A DNA stretch of 64,000 nt from Chlorocebus sabaeus (lineage: Eukaryota > Chordata > Mammalia > Primates > Cercopithecidae), in NCBI RefSeq assembly GCF_047675955.1, contig NC_132931.1, positions 372,001 to 436,000 on the forward strand, in the 5' to 3' direction. Positions 13,350 to 24,810 of this stretch are shown piece by piece. The notes under the pieces are model-generated. The model ran no database searches and was not told the DNA's origin. It saw nothing but the letters and a program-made list of their open reading frames with translations. Each line of letters starts with the position of its first letter. Positions within the stretch are counted from its first letter, which is position 1. Made by a program: the position numbers and the translations under genes.

Positions 13350-13650
13350 TGGCTGGGTGCAGTGGTTCACGCCTGTAATCCCAGCCCTTTGGAAGGCTGA
13401 GGTGGATCACCTGAGGTCAGGAGTTCAAGACCAGCCTGGCCAATATGGTGAAACCCTGTCTCTACTAAAAATACAAAAATTAGCTAGGTGTGGTGGCATG
13501 TGCCTGTAATCCCAGTTACTCAGGAGGCTGAGGCAGGAGAATCGCTGGAGAACAGAGGGCAGAGGCTGCAGTGAGCTGAGATTACGCCATTGCACTCCAG
13601 TCTGGGCAACAGTGCAAGACTCCATCTCAAAAAAAAAAAAAAAAAGAAAG
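13350..13650 (+). mobile_element. Alu, 15-bp TSD
   Basis: Bounded by AAGAGTGAGGAAACT at 13335-13349 and again at 13653-13667, a perfect target-site duplication. Confidence 0.97.
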
Positions 13651-13975
13651 AAAAGAGTGAGGAAACTCAAGTAATGGCTGCATATGAGCTGACACCAAAA
13701 AATCATTGTTTATTTTGTCAGATGTGATGAGATGGTGGCTACATAGGAATACATAAATGCTGTTCGGGGATGCACACTGAACAGATAAAATGATGTGATG
13801 ACTGATTTGCTTTACAATATTCCTGCAAAGGGAGGTAAAGGAATAGAAGAACAAAATGTGGGACAATCTTAAAGATCACAGAAATTGAGGAATGAGTATT
13901 TTAGTGGTCATTGTACCATTTTCTCTACTTTTGAATAGGTATAAAAATTGTGATTTAAAAATGTAAAATAAAACA

Positions 13976-14302
13976 GCCAGGCACAGTGACTCATACCTGT
14001 AATCCCAGCACTTTGGGAGGCCGAGGCAGGTGGATCACATGAGTCAGGAGTTCGAAACCAGCTGGGTCAACATGGTGAAAGCCTGTCTCCACCAAAAATA
14101 CAAAAAACAAACAAACAAATAAACAAAATCAGCTGGACATGGTGGTGCCACCTGTAGTCCCAGCTACTCAGGAGGCTGAGGCAAGACAATCACTTGAACC
14201 CAGGAGGCGGAGGCTGAAGTGAGCTGAGGTTTTGCCATTGCACTCCAGCCTGGGTGACAGAGTGAGAATCCACCTCAAAAAAAAAAAAAAGAAAAAAAAA
14301 GA
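13976..14302 (+). mobile_element. Alu
   Basis: Dimeric Alu with an (AAAC)n linker around 14103-14125 and a long A-tail. Confidence 0.95.
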
Positions 14303-14461
14303 AAAATGAATTGACTAATCCCTGCTCTGAAGCCACATCGAAACAGAACTCTAAAAAAATGATTCAAGCAATTTACATGGTGCTGCTTATATACACATCT
14401 CCCTCGTACCTCTGTACGTAACATTTAAATATTTTGCAACATGATGGGTGGGAATGGCTCA

Positions 14462-14890
14462 AAGCTGGACATGCTGGCATGTGCCTGTAGCCCCAGCTAC
14501 TTAGGAGATTGAGGCAGGAGAATAACTTGAGAACAGGAGTTCTAGTCCAGCCCAGACAACATAAGAAGACTCTGTTTCTTTTCTTTTTTTTTGAGACAGA
14601 GTTTCACTCTTGTTGCCCAGGCTGGAGTGCAATGGTGCGATCTCGGCTCACTGCAACCTCTGCCTTCTGGGTTCAAGTGATTCTCCTACCTCAGCCTCCC
14701 AGTTAGCTGGGATTACAGGCACACACCACCACACCCAGCTAATTTTGTATTTTTAGTAGAGATGGGGTTTCTCCATGTCAGTCAGGCTGGTCTCGAACTC
14801 CCAACCTCAGGTGATCCTCCTTCCAAAATGCTGGGATTACAGGCATGGGCCACCGCATCCAGCCAACCCTGTTTCTTTAAAAACAAAGGT
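14462..14890 (+). mobile_element. Partial Alu carrying a nested Alu
   Basis: A fragment of a plus Alu (14462-14577) resumes at about 14866. Between lies a complete reverse Alu (14577-14865). CTCTGTTTCTT / CCCTGTTTCTT on either side is the probable target duplication. Confidence 0.85.
14577..14865 (-). mobile_element. Alu nested in older Alu
   Basis: Complete reverse Alu (T-run, GAGACAGAGTTTCACTC ... CCACCGCATCCAGCC) inserted into a partial plus-strand Alu. Confidence 0.93.
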
Positions 14891-16112
14891 GGGGGAGCTG
14901 TCACGGAACTCACTGATGAATTATTTTGGTGATATCAACAATTGCTATCAAAACACCACTATAAAATCCAAAATTCTATCTATTCCCAGATCTTTCTCCT
15001 TACTTCCAAACTCATTTATCCAACTGTCTCCTCCATCTCCACACCTCAACTTAAATGTCAACTCAAAATAAATTAATAATTTATTTATTTGTTCTTAGAT
15101 TGGCTTTCCTCTAACATCCCAAGACTTGTCTTAAATTCTTAATGTTATTAGCACCAAATCTGAAAGACTCTAGTATACACACTCTTTGATATACGAAACA
15201 CGTGTTTTTGAGAAACCACACAAAATAAAATAGTTATCATAGCTGTAAAAACAAATATGCCCATAAACAAATAATAATAAAGGATTAGAGGCTTTCAGTC
15301 ACAATAGACAGTGATGTTAAATAAAACTGTTCTGTTAATTCAACAAGAAAATATATAAACCTAATTCTAGCAAACTTTCTATAAAATAAACAAGAACCAA
15401 TTGTTGAAGTTGAGAGTGAAAAGTGGAAGTTTTAGAAAGAGGTGAGGCCAACTGCAGAATGTGCTCCTCACATATCCTCAAGGCTGCCCCAATCACACCC
15501 CCTGCTTCACCATTCCCTTATTCTACTTAATTCTATCCCAGACATTAACACCTTACATAGTAAATATCTCCTACTTACTACATGTTTCCCCACCAGATTG
15601 AATGCTCTAGAATGTATGGGGCAGTTCCCCCCACACCTGACTCACAGGTGCCAAATGACTGCAGGATTATGAAGCTGGAAGTAGTAAATATTTCCTCAAT
15701 ACTTTCAATGGGTCACAGCCATGAAAAAGCTAAGATTTCCTCTCTCCCTTTCAGGAACCTTAGAGAAAGCAGCAATACTTGTCAGAGGCGTTCGAATGAG
15801 AGCAACTCGATTTTAAATAGGAGCTGGGTAAAATGAGGCTGAGACCTACTAAGCTGCATTCCCAGATGGTTAAGGCACTCTAAGTCACAGGGTGAGGGAG
15901 AAGGTCAGCACAATATACAGGTCATAAAGACCTTGCTGATAAAAGGGGTTGCAATATAAAAGCCAGTCAAAACCAAGATAACGATGAGAGTGACCTCTGG
16001 TCATCCTCACTGCTACACTGCCACCAATGCCATGGCAGTTTACAAATGCCATGGCAACATCAGGAAGTTATTCTCTATAGTCTAAAAGGTGAACCATAAA
16101 AATAATCCACTC
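14891..16112. other. Unique intron-like sequence, L2-like stretch
   Basis: AT-rich. 15440-15640 resembles L2 3' text (CCCCACCAGATTGAATGCTC). No exon found. Confidence 0.45.
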
Positions 16113-16405
16113 ATGGCCGGGTGCAGTGGCTCTCACCTGTAATCTCAGCACTCTGGAAGGCCAAGAGTAGGTGGATCACCTAAGGTCAGGAGTTTAAGAC
16201 CAGCCTGGCCAACATGGTGAAAACCCATCTCTACAAAAAAACAAAAAAAAATTAGTTGGGTGTGGTGGTATATGCCTGTGATCCCAGCTATTCAGGAGGC
16301 TGAGGCAGGAGAATTGCTTGAACCCAGGAGACAGAGGTTGCAGTGAGCCGAGATCGCACCATTGCACTCCAGCCTGGACTCCATCTGAAAGAAAAAAAAA
16401 CAAAA
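16113..16405 (+). mobile_element. Alu
   Basis: Starts GGCCGGGTGCAGTGGCTCTC; the end of the right monomer is shortened (GCCTGGACTCCATC). Confidence 0.94.
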
Positions 16406-16419
16406 AACACACAGTATGA

Positions 16420-16713
16420 GAGGCTGGGCATGGTGGTTCGTGCCTATAATCCCAGCACATTGGGAGACTGAGGTGGGTGGATCACCGGAGGTCAGGAGTT
16501 CGAGACCACCCTGACCAACATGATGAAACCCCATCTCTACTAAATATACAAAAACTAGCCAGGCATGGTGGCAGGTGCCAGTAACCCCACCTACTTGGGA
16601 GGCTGAGGCAGGACAATCACTTGAACCTGGGAGGTGGTGGTTGCAGTGATCCGAGACAGCACCACTGCACTCCAGCCTTGGTAATATGAATGAAACTCTG
16701 TCTCAAAAACAAA
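16420..16713 (+). mobile_element. Alu
   Basis: Second plus Alu immediately behind the previous one. Lies about 120 bp from the minus-strand GTF2I-like exon at 16835. Confidence 0.94.
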
Positions 16714-16834
16714 ACAGGAACAGAAAACTGGAGCTGAGTCCTACTCATTGTTTTTACTTTCCTAAATAAAACAACATTATAAAAAACATTACTCAGTATT
16801 ATAATTTAATTGAAGAGGAAAAAAACAGACTTAC

Positions 16835-16907
16835 CAAATTTTTTTGCAAAAAAGCTGATCCACCATCTTTCATAATTTAGTGATTCCGGCATACCATACT
16901 TCCTTCA
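16835..16907 (-). pseudogene. GTF2I-like: GTF2I pseudogene exon (start of I-repeat), premature stop
   Basis: A 73-nt minus-strand exon with TAG acceptor and GTAAG donor. Its frame reads VKE-WYA-ITKL-stop-KMVDQLFCKK, the first helix region of an I-repeat. An Arg codon has become TGA. The A-run before the donor holds seven A, one more than the protein frame needs, implying a second frameshift. Splice sites are intact. Assignment rests on WYA.ITKL.KMVDQLFCKK, which is distinctive of GTF2I. Confidence 0.93.
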
Positions 16908-17017
16908 CTAACAAAATCACAGGAATACAAGTTTTCTCAATCTAATGGGTTTAATAACTTGGGTTATTAAATATTATTATTATAAAATAGGCAATATTTT
17001 TCTTTCCTGTGACTAAT

Positions 17018-17303
17018 TTTTTTTTTTTTTTTTGAGATGGAGTCTTGCTCTGTCATCCAGGCTGGAGTGCAATGGCACTATCTCGGCTCACTGCAAGCTC
17101 TGCCTCCTGGGTTCATGCCATTCTCCTGCCTCAGCCTCCCAAGTAGCTGGGACTACAGGCGCCCGGCTAATTTTCTGTATTTTTAGTAGAGACGGGGTTT
17201 CACCGTGTTAGCCAGGATGGTCTTGATCTCCTCACCTCATGCTCTGCCCACCTCAGCCTCCCAAAATGCCGAAATTACAGGTGTGAGCCACCACACCTGG
17301 CAC
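17018..17303 (-). mobile_element. Alu
   Basis: Reverse Alu with T-run and Y/S-type bases. A short deletion falls near GACTACAGGCGCCCGGCTAA. Confidence 0.94.
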
Positions 17304-17447
17304 CTGTGACTAATATTATTTCTAAGATCCAGAATCTTAGAAATAATACTGAAACAATGCTGACATACACTGCACAAAAAAAGGAAGAACCAGACATTCA
17401 TTAAAGCTAGGAAAAAGCAGAACTCAGTGTGCTCAAGAACCGCTAGC

Positions 17448-17748
17448 AGGCAGGAGAGGTTGTCTCACACCTGTTATCCCAGTACTTTGGGAGGCCGAAG
17501 TGGGCAGATCACCTGAGGTCAGGAGTTCCAGACCAGCCTGACCAACATGGTGAAACCCAAACTCTACTGCAAATAAAAAAATTAGGCAGGCATGGTGGCA
17601 GGTGCCTGTAATCCCAGCTACTTGGGAGACTGAGGCAGGGAGAATTGCTTGAATCCAGCAGGTGGAGCTTGCAGTGAGCTGAGATCACACCACTGCACTC
17701 TAGCATGGGAAACAGAGGAAAACTCCATCTCCAAAAAAAAAAAAAAAC
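17448..17748 (+). mobile_element. Alu
   Basis: Dimeric plus Alu with a 15-A tail. Confidence 0.94.
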
Positions 17749-18342
17749 AGTGAACAGCTAGCAGGTGCCATTTGCTAAGGGGAGACCAGGGATATGATCT
17801 TGCTGGCAGTCCTTCCATTTTAGGAAATCTAAACAGTGTGATTCCATTCTTTTTTGTCTGCACTCCAGAGCCAAAACAAGAAAATCAATTATATTTATAT
17901 TTCTTTCAAACCACAACTAACAATTAAGAGATGATATGCATAGCTCCATACTCTAAAAGGAAACTTCTTATGTCCTGGGTATTGTGGACATTTGATGAAT
18001 GCTTGTTCAGTTGACTAGTGTAGACTTCAATAATAAACTGTTCAATGCATTATATCAGATAAATCTTGCACCTCAAAAGTAGGACAAATATCGTTCTTTT
18101 AGTTCTGTCTACCCATAAATGCAACATTTACATGTACTTGTAATGGGTTAATAAAAAGAAAATGAGTTTATGGTTCTAGAGAGTATTAGAAATTTGACAA
18201 GATGAATTCTCCTGTCCTGGAACATAATTTAAAGTTAGAGGGATAGTATTTCATGTGGAAGGTACCATTAAAAAACTCATTGCTAAGCATTCAATAATTA
18301 TTTCACATAATCTTCTAATCTGACTTAAGACTGAAGACCTAC

Positions 18343-18402
18343 CTCTTGAAGCTGGTTTATCAAGTTGTAAGTCTTCACGTGTTGAATTCATTAAGTTCAT
18401 GT
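18343..18402 (-). pseudogene. GTF2I-like: GTF2I pseudogene exon 'HELxNSTREDLQLDKPAS'
   Basis: A 60-nt minus-strand exon bounded by CAG at its 5' side (rc of 18403-18405) and AG|GTAGGT at its 3' side. It translates as HEL, then after a one-base shift NSTREDLQLDKPAS, the linker between two GTF2I I-repeats. Four bases stand where one Leu codon is expected, which is the frameshift. The last codon reads Arg where the parent has Gly. Both splice sites remain canonical, so this exon could still be spliced. The next exon continues in phase with V-K-E. Confidence 0.92.
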
Positions 18403-18512
18403 CTGAAAGGTGAGAATAAATACTTAATATTCACTACGCAATATTCAGCAAAGTAATATTCACTGGTGCATATTTTACATTTCTTCATCAAGGGTGGCTT
18501 TGAAAAGAAAAG

Positions 18513-18800
18513 ACAGGCTGACCATGGTGGCTCACGCCTGTAATCCCAACACTTTGGAAGGCCAAGGCAGACAGATCACGAAATCAGGAGTACAAGACCA
18601 GCCTGGCCAACATGGTGAAACCCGTCTCTACTAAATATACAAAAATTAGGCAGGTGTTGTGGCAGGTGCCTGTCATCCCAGCTACTCAGGAGGCTGAGCT
18701 AGGAGAATCGTTTGAACCTGGGAGGCAGAGATTGCAGTGAGCCAGGATCACACCATTGCACTTCAGCATGGGCGACAAGAGCGAAACTCCAGCTGAAAAA
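18513..18800 (+). mobile_element. Alu
   Basis: Dimeric plus Alu, about 110 bp upstream in sense of the minus GTF2I-like exon at 18343-18402. Confidence 0.94.
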
Positions 18801-18941
18801 AAAGAAAAGACAAGAAATACCCCATTACTTTAAGGTAATGTACATACAGCCAGAATTTCTACAGAAATCTGAACCACATTATAAAGCCAGAAAAACATAG
18901 CTAATATTATTTAATACAGATAGTACTAAATGGAACAGGTA

Positions 18942-19243
18942 ATTTTTTTTTTTTTTTTATTTGAGACAGAGTCTCATTCTATCACCCACGATGGAGTGCA
19001 GTGGCAGGATCTCCGCTCACTGCAACCTCCGCCTCCCAGGTCCAAGCAATTCTCCTGTCTCAGCCTCCCGAGTAGCTGGGACTATAGGCATCTGCCACCA
19101 CGCCCGACTAATTTTTGTATTTCTGCAGAGACGAGGTTTCACCATATTGGTCAGGCTGGTCTTGAACTCCTGAACTCAGGAGATCCATCCACCTTGGCCT
19201 CCCAAAGTGCTGGGATTACAGGCATAAGCCACCATGCCTGGCC
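18942..19243 (-). mobile_element. Alu
   Basis: Complete reverse Alu with 17-T head, ending ACCATGCCTGGCC. Confidence 0.95.
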
Positions 19244-19412
19244 GGAAAAGGTACTATTTTCCAAACATAAACATTAGTGTAACCTTAATGGACTTATAAA
19301 AATAATTTTTTTAGTAACAGAAGCAGAAGATTCTCCTGAACTGTATCTTTTCAGCTAACATTTATTTACTTAAGATTCAAACAATGTAACAGCTATAAAA
19401 AGTTAAGAAAAG

Positions 19413-19705
19413 GTAGCCAGGTACAGTGGCTCATTCCAGTAACCCAAACACTTCGAGAGGCTGAGGCAGGTGAATCAGGAGTTTGAGACCAGCCTGGCCA
19501 ACATGGTGAAACCCTATCTCTACTAAAAATACAAAAATTAGCCAGGCATGGTGGCAATCGCCTGTAGTCCCAGCTACTAGGGAGTCTGTGGTGGGAGGAT
19601 CACTTGAACCTGAGTGGTGGAGGTTGCAGTGAGCTATGATTGCACCACTGCACTCCAACCTGGGTGACAGAGCAAGACTCTGTTTCAAAGAAAAAAAGAA
19701 AAAGT
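19413..19705 (+). mobile_element. Alu
   Basis: Dimeric plus Alu with small deletions in the left monomer. Confidence 0.93.
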
Positions 19706-19845
19706 CAAGAGCACGGGGAGTATTAAAATCAAACAGAACCAATGGTCTATCATCAGAATAGCTTGAATATCATACTTATATATCACAACAAAAGTGTCTT
19801 TCCCTAAGGCAATTACCACTAAACTGCTTTAAAGTTATAAAATGT

Positions 19846-20130
19846 GGGCTGAGTGGGGGCTCACACCTGTAATCCCAGCACTTTGGGAGTCTGAGGCAGG
19901 TAGATCACGAGGTCAAGAGATCAAGACCATCCTGGCCAACATGGTGAAACCTTATCGCTACTAAAGTACAAAAATTACCTTGGCGTGCTGACACACACTT
20001 GTAGTCCCAGCTACTCAGGAGGCTGAGGCAGGAGAATCTCTTGAATCCGGGAGGTGGAGGTTGTGGTGAGCCGAGATTGCAACTCCAGCCTGAACAACAA
20101 GTGTGAAATTTTGTCTCAAAAAAAAAATTA
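19846..20130 (+). mobile_element. Alu
   Basis: Plus Alu with Y-like GATCACGAGGTCAAGAGATC and a deletion near GAGATTGCAACTCCAGCC. Confidence 0.93.
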
Positions 20131-20339
20131 TGAAATGTGAAGATCGTTTTTATAATTTTATAACACCTGAGCATTACTGTCTTTAAACTAAATAATCTAA
20201 TAAATCAAAATCACAACAAAAGCCCCACAAGCTAACCTGTTTCACCTTATCAAAAGCACTGACATTTAGTGTGTGGTAATTTGTTGCAGCAGCCACGGGA
20301 AACTAGTATTGTAGTGAAGCCTCAAAACCCACCTGAAGG

Positions 20340-20648
20340 GGCTGGGCACGGTGGCTCACACCTGCAATCCCAGCACTTTGGGAGGCCGAGGTGGGTGGAT
20401 CACTTGAGGTCAGGAATTTGAGACCAGCATTGCCAACATGGTGAAACCCCATCTCTAAAAAAAATACAAAAATTAGCCGGGCGTGGTGGCACATGCCTAT
20501 AATCTCAGCTACTCAGGAGGCTGAGACATGGGAACTGTTTGAACCCAGGGTGGGGCGGAGGTTGCAGTGAGCCAAGATTGCGCTACTGCACTGCACCCTG
20601 GGTGACAGAGCGAGGCTCCATCTCGACAACAACAGCAACAACAAAAAA
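20340..20648 (+). mobile_element. Alu, TSD CCACCTGAAGG
   Basis: Dimeric Alu with an AACAACAACAGC tail. CCACCTGAAGG precedes it (about 20329-20339) and recurs after the tail (about 20651-20661). Confidence 0.96.
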
Positions 20649-20829
20649 TTCCACCTGAAGGTGGTTTCCAGTTCTGTCAACAGTGCCCCACGAAACCCCT
20701 TAGAAGCACCCACTCCTTTCCTGTGGGCCATGGACAGGAAGAAGAAAGCACTTCCTCATGGTAGAGGCCTACCCAGGAGAAACTCAAGGGAAGGCACTGC
20801 CAGGCCAGTCCTTCTGCCAAGGCCATTTT

Positions 20830-21116
20830 CTTTTGTTTTTTTGTTTTTGTTTTTTTGAGACAGTTTCACTCGGTCTCCCAGGCTGGAGTGCAGTGGCACA
20901 ATCTCGGCTCACTTCGACCTCCGCCTCCCCAGTTCAAGCGATTCTACTGCCTCAGCCTCCTGAGTAGCAGGGATTACAAGAGCATAGCATGCCTAGCTAA
21001 TTTTTGTATTTTTAGTAGAGATGGGATTTCCCCAGGCTGGACTCAAACCCCTCACCTCAAGTGATCCACCTATCTCAGCCTCCCAAAGTGCTGACGAGTG
21101 AGCCACTGCACCCAGC
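20830..21116 (-). mobile_element. Alu
   Basis: Reverse Alu with a TTTTTGTTTTTG head and internal losses in the second half. Confidence 0.93.
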
Positions 21117-21875
21117 ACTCACCCAGGCCTTTGATGGCAGGCTTTTTCCAGGTGATCACTCCTTGTCTGGTCTGCTTCTGCCCCATTCTCCCTCTCACTA
21201 AGTTGGAATCCCTCGCTACTTTTCAGTAGAGGAGCGTGTGTACCCCAATCTCAACTTGATACGATTCAGATCTGCATTTAACTCATGAAACCTGGCTGAT
21301 CCTCAAGCCCTGGAGAAAAAAAGGGTCTCTCTGCGGGTATGACACAGAATGGGCCTGTCCCCAGGACCCTCGGAGAGGGAAGTCCAATGTCCCACCAGGT
21401 TGGCAGGGCTGGGGAAGGGAAAGTGTTATGGTAGCCCCAAGACTAAAATGAGGCAGCAAAGGGAGCAGGACATCATTCCCATTGAACTCATGCCACTGCC
21501 TGAGTGAGGTGAGGGAGGAGTGCACCCGAGTGACATGAGGGGGCAGAGAGGCGTGGTTCCAGGGTGGCCTTCACCCGCCCTTCCTGCCATGTTACTCTGA
21601 TCCCCTGCAGGTGAGCCTCCCCACTTTGGGCTTAGGGCTGCCACACAGGCACGTACTCAAATGCAGCCCCTCATGCATCACGGCTCCAAGAGTGGGGCAG
21701 AGCACGGAGGAGTCCTCAACAAACGAGAGGCCAGGGCAGGAGGGAGTGGGCCTCAAATTCCAGGAGGGGGCCCTTCTCCTGGGTCCTCTTTTCCGGCCTC
21801 TCCTTCCTTACCCCTGGGCTGATCACCTGGGAAGAACTGAGGCAAGGTTTCTCATCCTCAGGTCTGAGGGGTTCA
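21117..21875. other. Unique GC-rich sequence, no gene recognised
   Basis: About 760 bp of non-repeat, moderately GC-rich DNA. Short open frames exist on both strands but none shows a known domain, and no exon with convincing homology was found. CTGCAGGTGAGCC at 21606-21618 is a chance splice-like string. It could be duplicated intron or flank of one of the parent genes. Confidence 0.6.
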
Positions 21876-21877
21876 TG

Positions 21878-22048
21878 TATCTGGGATTACAGGCATGCAC
21901 CACCACGCCTGGCTAATTTTGCATTTTTAGTAGAGACAGGGTTTCTCCATGTTGGTCAGGCTCGTCTCGAACTCCTGACCTCAGTTGATCTGCCCACCTC
22001 TGCCTCCCAAAGTGCGGGGATTACAGGTGTGAGCCACTGAGACTGGCC
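21878..22048 (-). mobile_element. Partial Alu
   Basis: The first half (T-head, first monomer) is missing; it begins at TGGGATTACAGGCATGCACC and ends GAGACTGGCC. Confidence 0.92.
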
Positions 22049-22067
22049 AAGAAATCCTTTTTTAAAA

Positions 22068-22445
22068 ACAAGCTGGGCTTGGTGGCTCATGCCAAAAATC
22101 CCAGCACTTTGGGAGGCCGAGGTGGGTAGATCACTTGAGGTCAGGAGTTTGAGACAAGCCTGGGCAACATATGTAATCCCATCTTTACTTAAAAAAAAAA
22201 AAAAAGTGTGTGTATATATATATATATAAAAAAAAAAATAAATTAGCCAGGTGTGGTGGTGGGCATCTGTAATCACAGCTTCTCAGGAGGCTGAGGCAGG
22301 AGAATCACTTGAACCTGAGAGGCAGAGGTTGCAGTGAGCCGAGATCATGCCACTGCAATCTAGCCTGGGTGACAACAGTGAGACTCCATCACAAAAACAA
22401 AAACAGATTCCATCTCAAAAAATAAATAAATAAATAAAATAAATA
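22068..22445 (+). mobile_element. Alu with expanded linker and AAAT tail
   Basis: The mid linker is replaced by A16, GTGTGTGTATATATATA and A8 (22190-22240). The tail has AAATAAATAAAT. Confidence 0.93.
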
Positions 22446-23110
22446 AAACCAAAAACAAATATGGTATGGCAATGGAAATACTGCATTAAAGGCAGTCTCA
22501 TAGAAAATAAAAGACCACTCAGATACAATAAGCTGTCCTTTTAGATGGGTATACTTGTTATTCTTGTTTTACAGCTGAACAAACTCGCTCAGAGAATGTT
22601 ATTTGATTGGACCGTGTTGCATTTCTGGACAGTGCAGCTGAGGTAAGTCTTCATGTGTAACTCCAGTAGCCCACCAGGGTGCCTCTCATGAAGGTAAGAA
22701 ATGTAAATTTGGCCTAACATACAAAGTTGCCAGGGCAGCACTGGGTCAATTCTACATACAGTACTTCTATGTTCATCAAGGGAAACCTTAAGTGAAGGCA
22801 AAAATGCTTCTAGAATGCAACTGGACGCCAGCACCTTTGTTTGTTGCCTTTGGGCTCTTCCTCTAAGGCCAATAGTGACCTGAAATTACCATTTCAATCA
22901 AGTGGACAAAATGGTACTAAGGTCATAAACATCAGACAAATTCACTTGAGGACCTATCTATGTGCTTTGAAAGACAAAACTGCTTTTGTAAAGGATACTG
23001 TATTTCAGAAAAAACAAAATCATATTAGCAACTAATAACACTGTAAAATGCTGATATGTTGAATGCTACTTTAGAAAAACATGTTCAAATCTAGGAAAAA
23101 AATTTCTGAT
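22446..23110. other. Unique intron-like sequence with MIR-like piece
   Basis: TTGTTTTACAGCTGAACAAA CTCGCTCAGAGAATG around 22565-22600 is MIR-like. No GTF2I exon was found here, although upstream GTF2I exons would be expected on this side. Confidence 0.45.
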
Positions 23111-23127
23111 AGAAAACTACGTATTGG

Positions 23128-23426
23128 GCCGGGCGCGGTGGCTCAAGCCTGTAATCCCAGCACTTTGGGAGGCCGAGATGGGCAGATCACGAGGTCAGGA
23201 GATCAAGACCATCCTGGTTAACACGGTGAAACCCCATCTCTACTAAAAAATACAAAAAAACTAGCCGGGGGAGGTGGCGGGCACCTGTAGTCCCAGCTAC
23301 TCGGGAGGCTGACGCAGGAGAATGGTGTGAACCTGGGAGGCGGAGCTTGCAGTGAGCTGAGATGGAGCCACTGCACTCCAGCCTGGGCGACAGAGCGAGA
23401 CTCTGTCTCAAAAAAAAAAAAAAAAG
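23128..23426 (+). mobile_element. AluY, Old World monkey-like subtype
   Basis: Near-consensus young Alu with GGCTCAAGCCTGTAATCC, TACTAAAAAATACAAAAAA and CTAGCCGGGGGAGGTGGCGG, changes I associate with cercopithecoid AluY. Target sequence GAAAACTACGTAT lies before it and GAAAACTAGGTAT after it. Confidence 0.9.
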
Positions 23427-23447
23427 GAAAAAGAAAACTAGGTATCC

Positions 23448-23772
23448 TCTGGGCACGGTGGCCCATGCCTGTAATCCCAGAACTTTGGGAGGCTGAGGCA
23501 GGCAGATCAAGAGGCCAGGAGTTCAAGACCAGCCTGACCAACATAGTGAAATCCCATCTCTACTAAAGATACAAAAAGTTAGCTGGGCATGCTGGTGTGT
23601 GCCTTTAATTCCCAGCTACTCAGGATGCTGAGGCAGGAGAATCGCTTGAACCCAGGAGGCAGAGGTTGCAGTGAGCCAGTGAGCCAAGATCACACCACTG
23701 CACCCCAGCCTAGGTGACAGAACAAGACTCTGTCAAAAGAAAGAACGAACGAAAGAACGAAAGAGAAAGAAA
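23448..23772 (+). mobile_element. Alu with GAAC/GAAA tail
   Basis: Second plus Alu directly behind the young one. The tail is AAGAACGAACGAAAGAACG. A third copy of the target string (GAAAACTATGTAT) follows at 23773. Confidence 0.93.
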
Positions 23773-23807
23773 GAAAACTATGTATCAATTATCTAGCTAG
23801 CTAACTA

Positions 23808-24405
23808 TCTAGAGACAGGCTTTCATTCTATTGCTCAGGATGGAGAGCAGTGGGATGATCGTAGCTCACTGCAGCCTTGAGCTCCCGGCCTCAAGTGATG
23901 CTCCTGCCTCAGCCTCCTAAGTAGCTAGGGCCACAGGTGGACATATTTACGCCTGGGTTTTTTGTTTGTTTTATAGAGACGGGGTTTCACTACATTGCCT
24001 AAGCTGGTGTTAAACTTTGGAGTCTCGCTGTGTCACCCAGGCTGGGGAGCAGTGGTGAGATCTCAGCTCACTGCAACCCCCACCTCCCAGGTTCAAGTGA
24101 TTCTCCTGTATCAGCCTCCCGAGTAGCTGGGACTTCAGGCATGCACTGCCACACCCGGCTAATTTTTGTATTTTTTGTAGAGACTAGGTTTCACCATGGC
24201 CAGGCTGGTCTTGAACTCCTGACCTCAGGTGATCCACCTGCCTTGGCCTCCCAAAGTGGAGGCCAGCACCGCGCCTAGCTACATTTTGTATCTTTTGTAG
24301 AGACGGGGTTTCGTCATGTTGCCCAGGCTGGTCTCGAACTCCTGAGCCCAAGCCTTCCATCCTCCCGCCTCGGGCTCCCAAATGCTGGGATTACAGGGCC
24401 CAGTC
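23808..24405 (-). mobile_element. Compound of reverse Alus
   Basis: An old reverse Alu (23808-24010) is joined without a T-run to a second reverse Alu (24014-24268), followed by a further Alu right part (24275-24405). At least three units are fused by insertion or recombination. Confidence 0.85.
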
Positions 24406-24457
24406 AGCCTCATGTTTTATTTAAGCAGTCCCTTTCTGTTGCACACTTGGATCGTTT

Positions 24458-24655
24458 AATTTTTTTTTTAGACAGGATTTACCTCGGTCTTGCAGGCTGG
24501 AATGCTGTGGTGGGATCATAGCTCATTGGAGCCTTGAACCCTGGGGTTCAAGTAGCTGGGGGGGCTGAGGTAGGACTACAGAGATCGGGTCGCGCCATAT
24601 TGCTAGGCTGCTCTTGGACTAAAGGGATCATCCCGCCTCGGCCGCACCCGGACGG
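24458..24655 (-). mobile_element. Degenerate Alu/FLAM fragment
   Basis: T-run, AGACAGGATTTACCTCGGTC, GGAGCCTTGAACCCTGGGGT, CATCCCGCCTCGGCCGCACC: a scrambled old Alu just upstream of the CpG-rich patch. Confidence 0.75.
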
Positions 24656-24810
24656 TTTTCTAGTTTTGATCAACATAAACACTGTGCTCAGTCTGAGTTT
24701 TTCAACTACCCTTCTCCAGCCAGCAACACACAAGACCTGGCGGGGAGGTAGTGGTTACCAGACTCCACACTGAGAAGACCGCCCAGCTCCAGGTACTGTA
24801 ACTGCCGGTG

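Larger units (their letters stand above)
7775..18402 (-). pseudogene. GTF2I-like: GTF2I duplicated pseudogene fragment (three exons with introns)
   Basis: Three exons on the minus strand (18343-18402, 16835-16907, 7775-7930) spell, in order, the stretch of general transcription factor II-I that links one I-repeat to the next and most of that next repeat. The intact protein is a nuclear, DNA-binding, signal-responsive transcription factor built from repeated I-domains. Introns are retained, so this is a duplicated copy rather than a retrocopy. The large second intron holds a 3.5 kb L1 and many Alus. Lesions are a one-base frameshift in the first exon, CGA to TGA and a probable extra A in the second, and a lost AG acceptor and a GT-to-GC donor around the third. 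I found no neighbouring GTF2I exons on either side. The exon identities are very secure; loss of function is clear from the lesions. Confidence 0.93.

Noticed and set aside
18930..19277. A 115-codon frame and many similar ones with 'SVTQAGVQW', 'LPSSWDYR' or 'MPVIPALWEAEAGG'
   Set aside because: These are standard translations of Alu elements in one or other orientation and do not represent genes.
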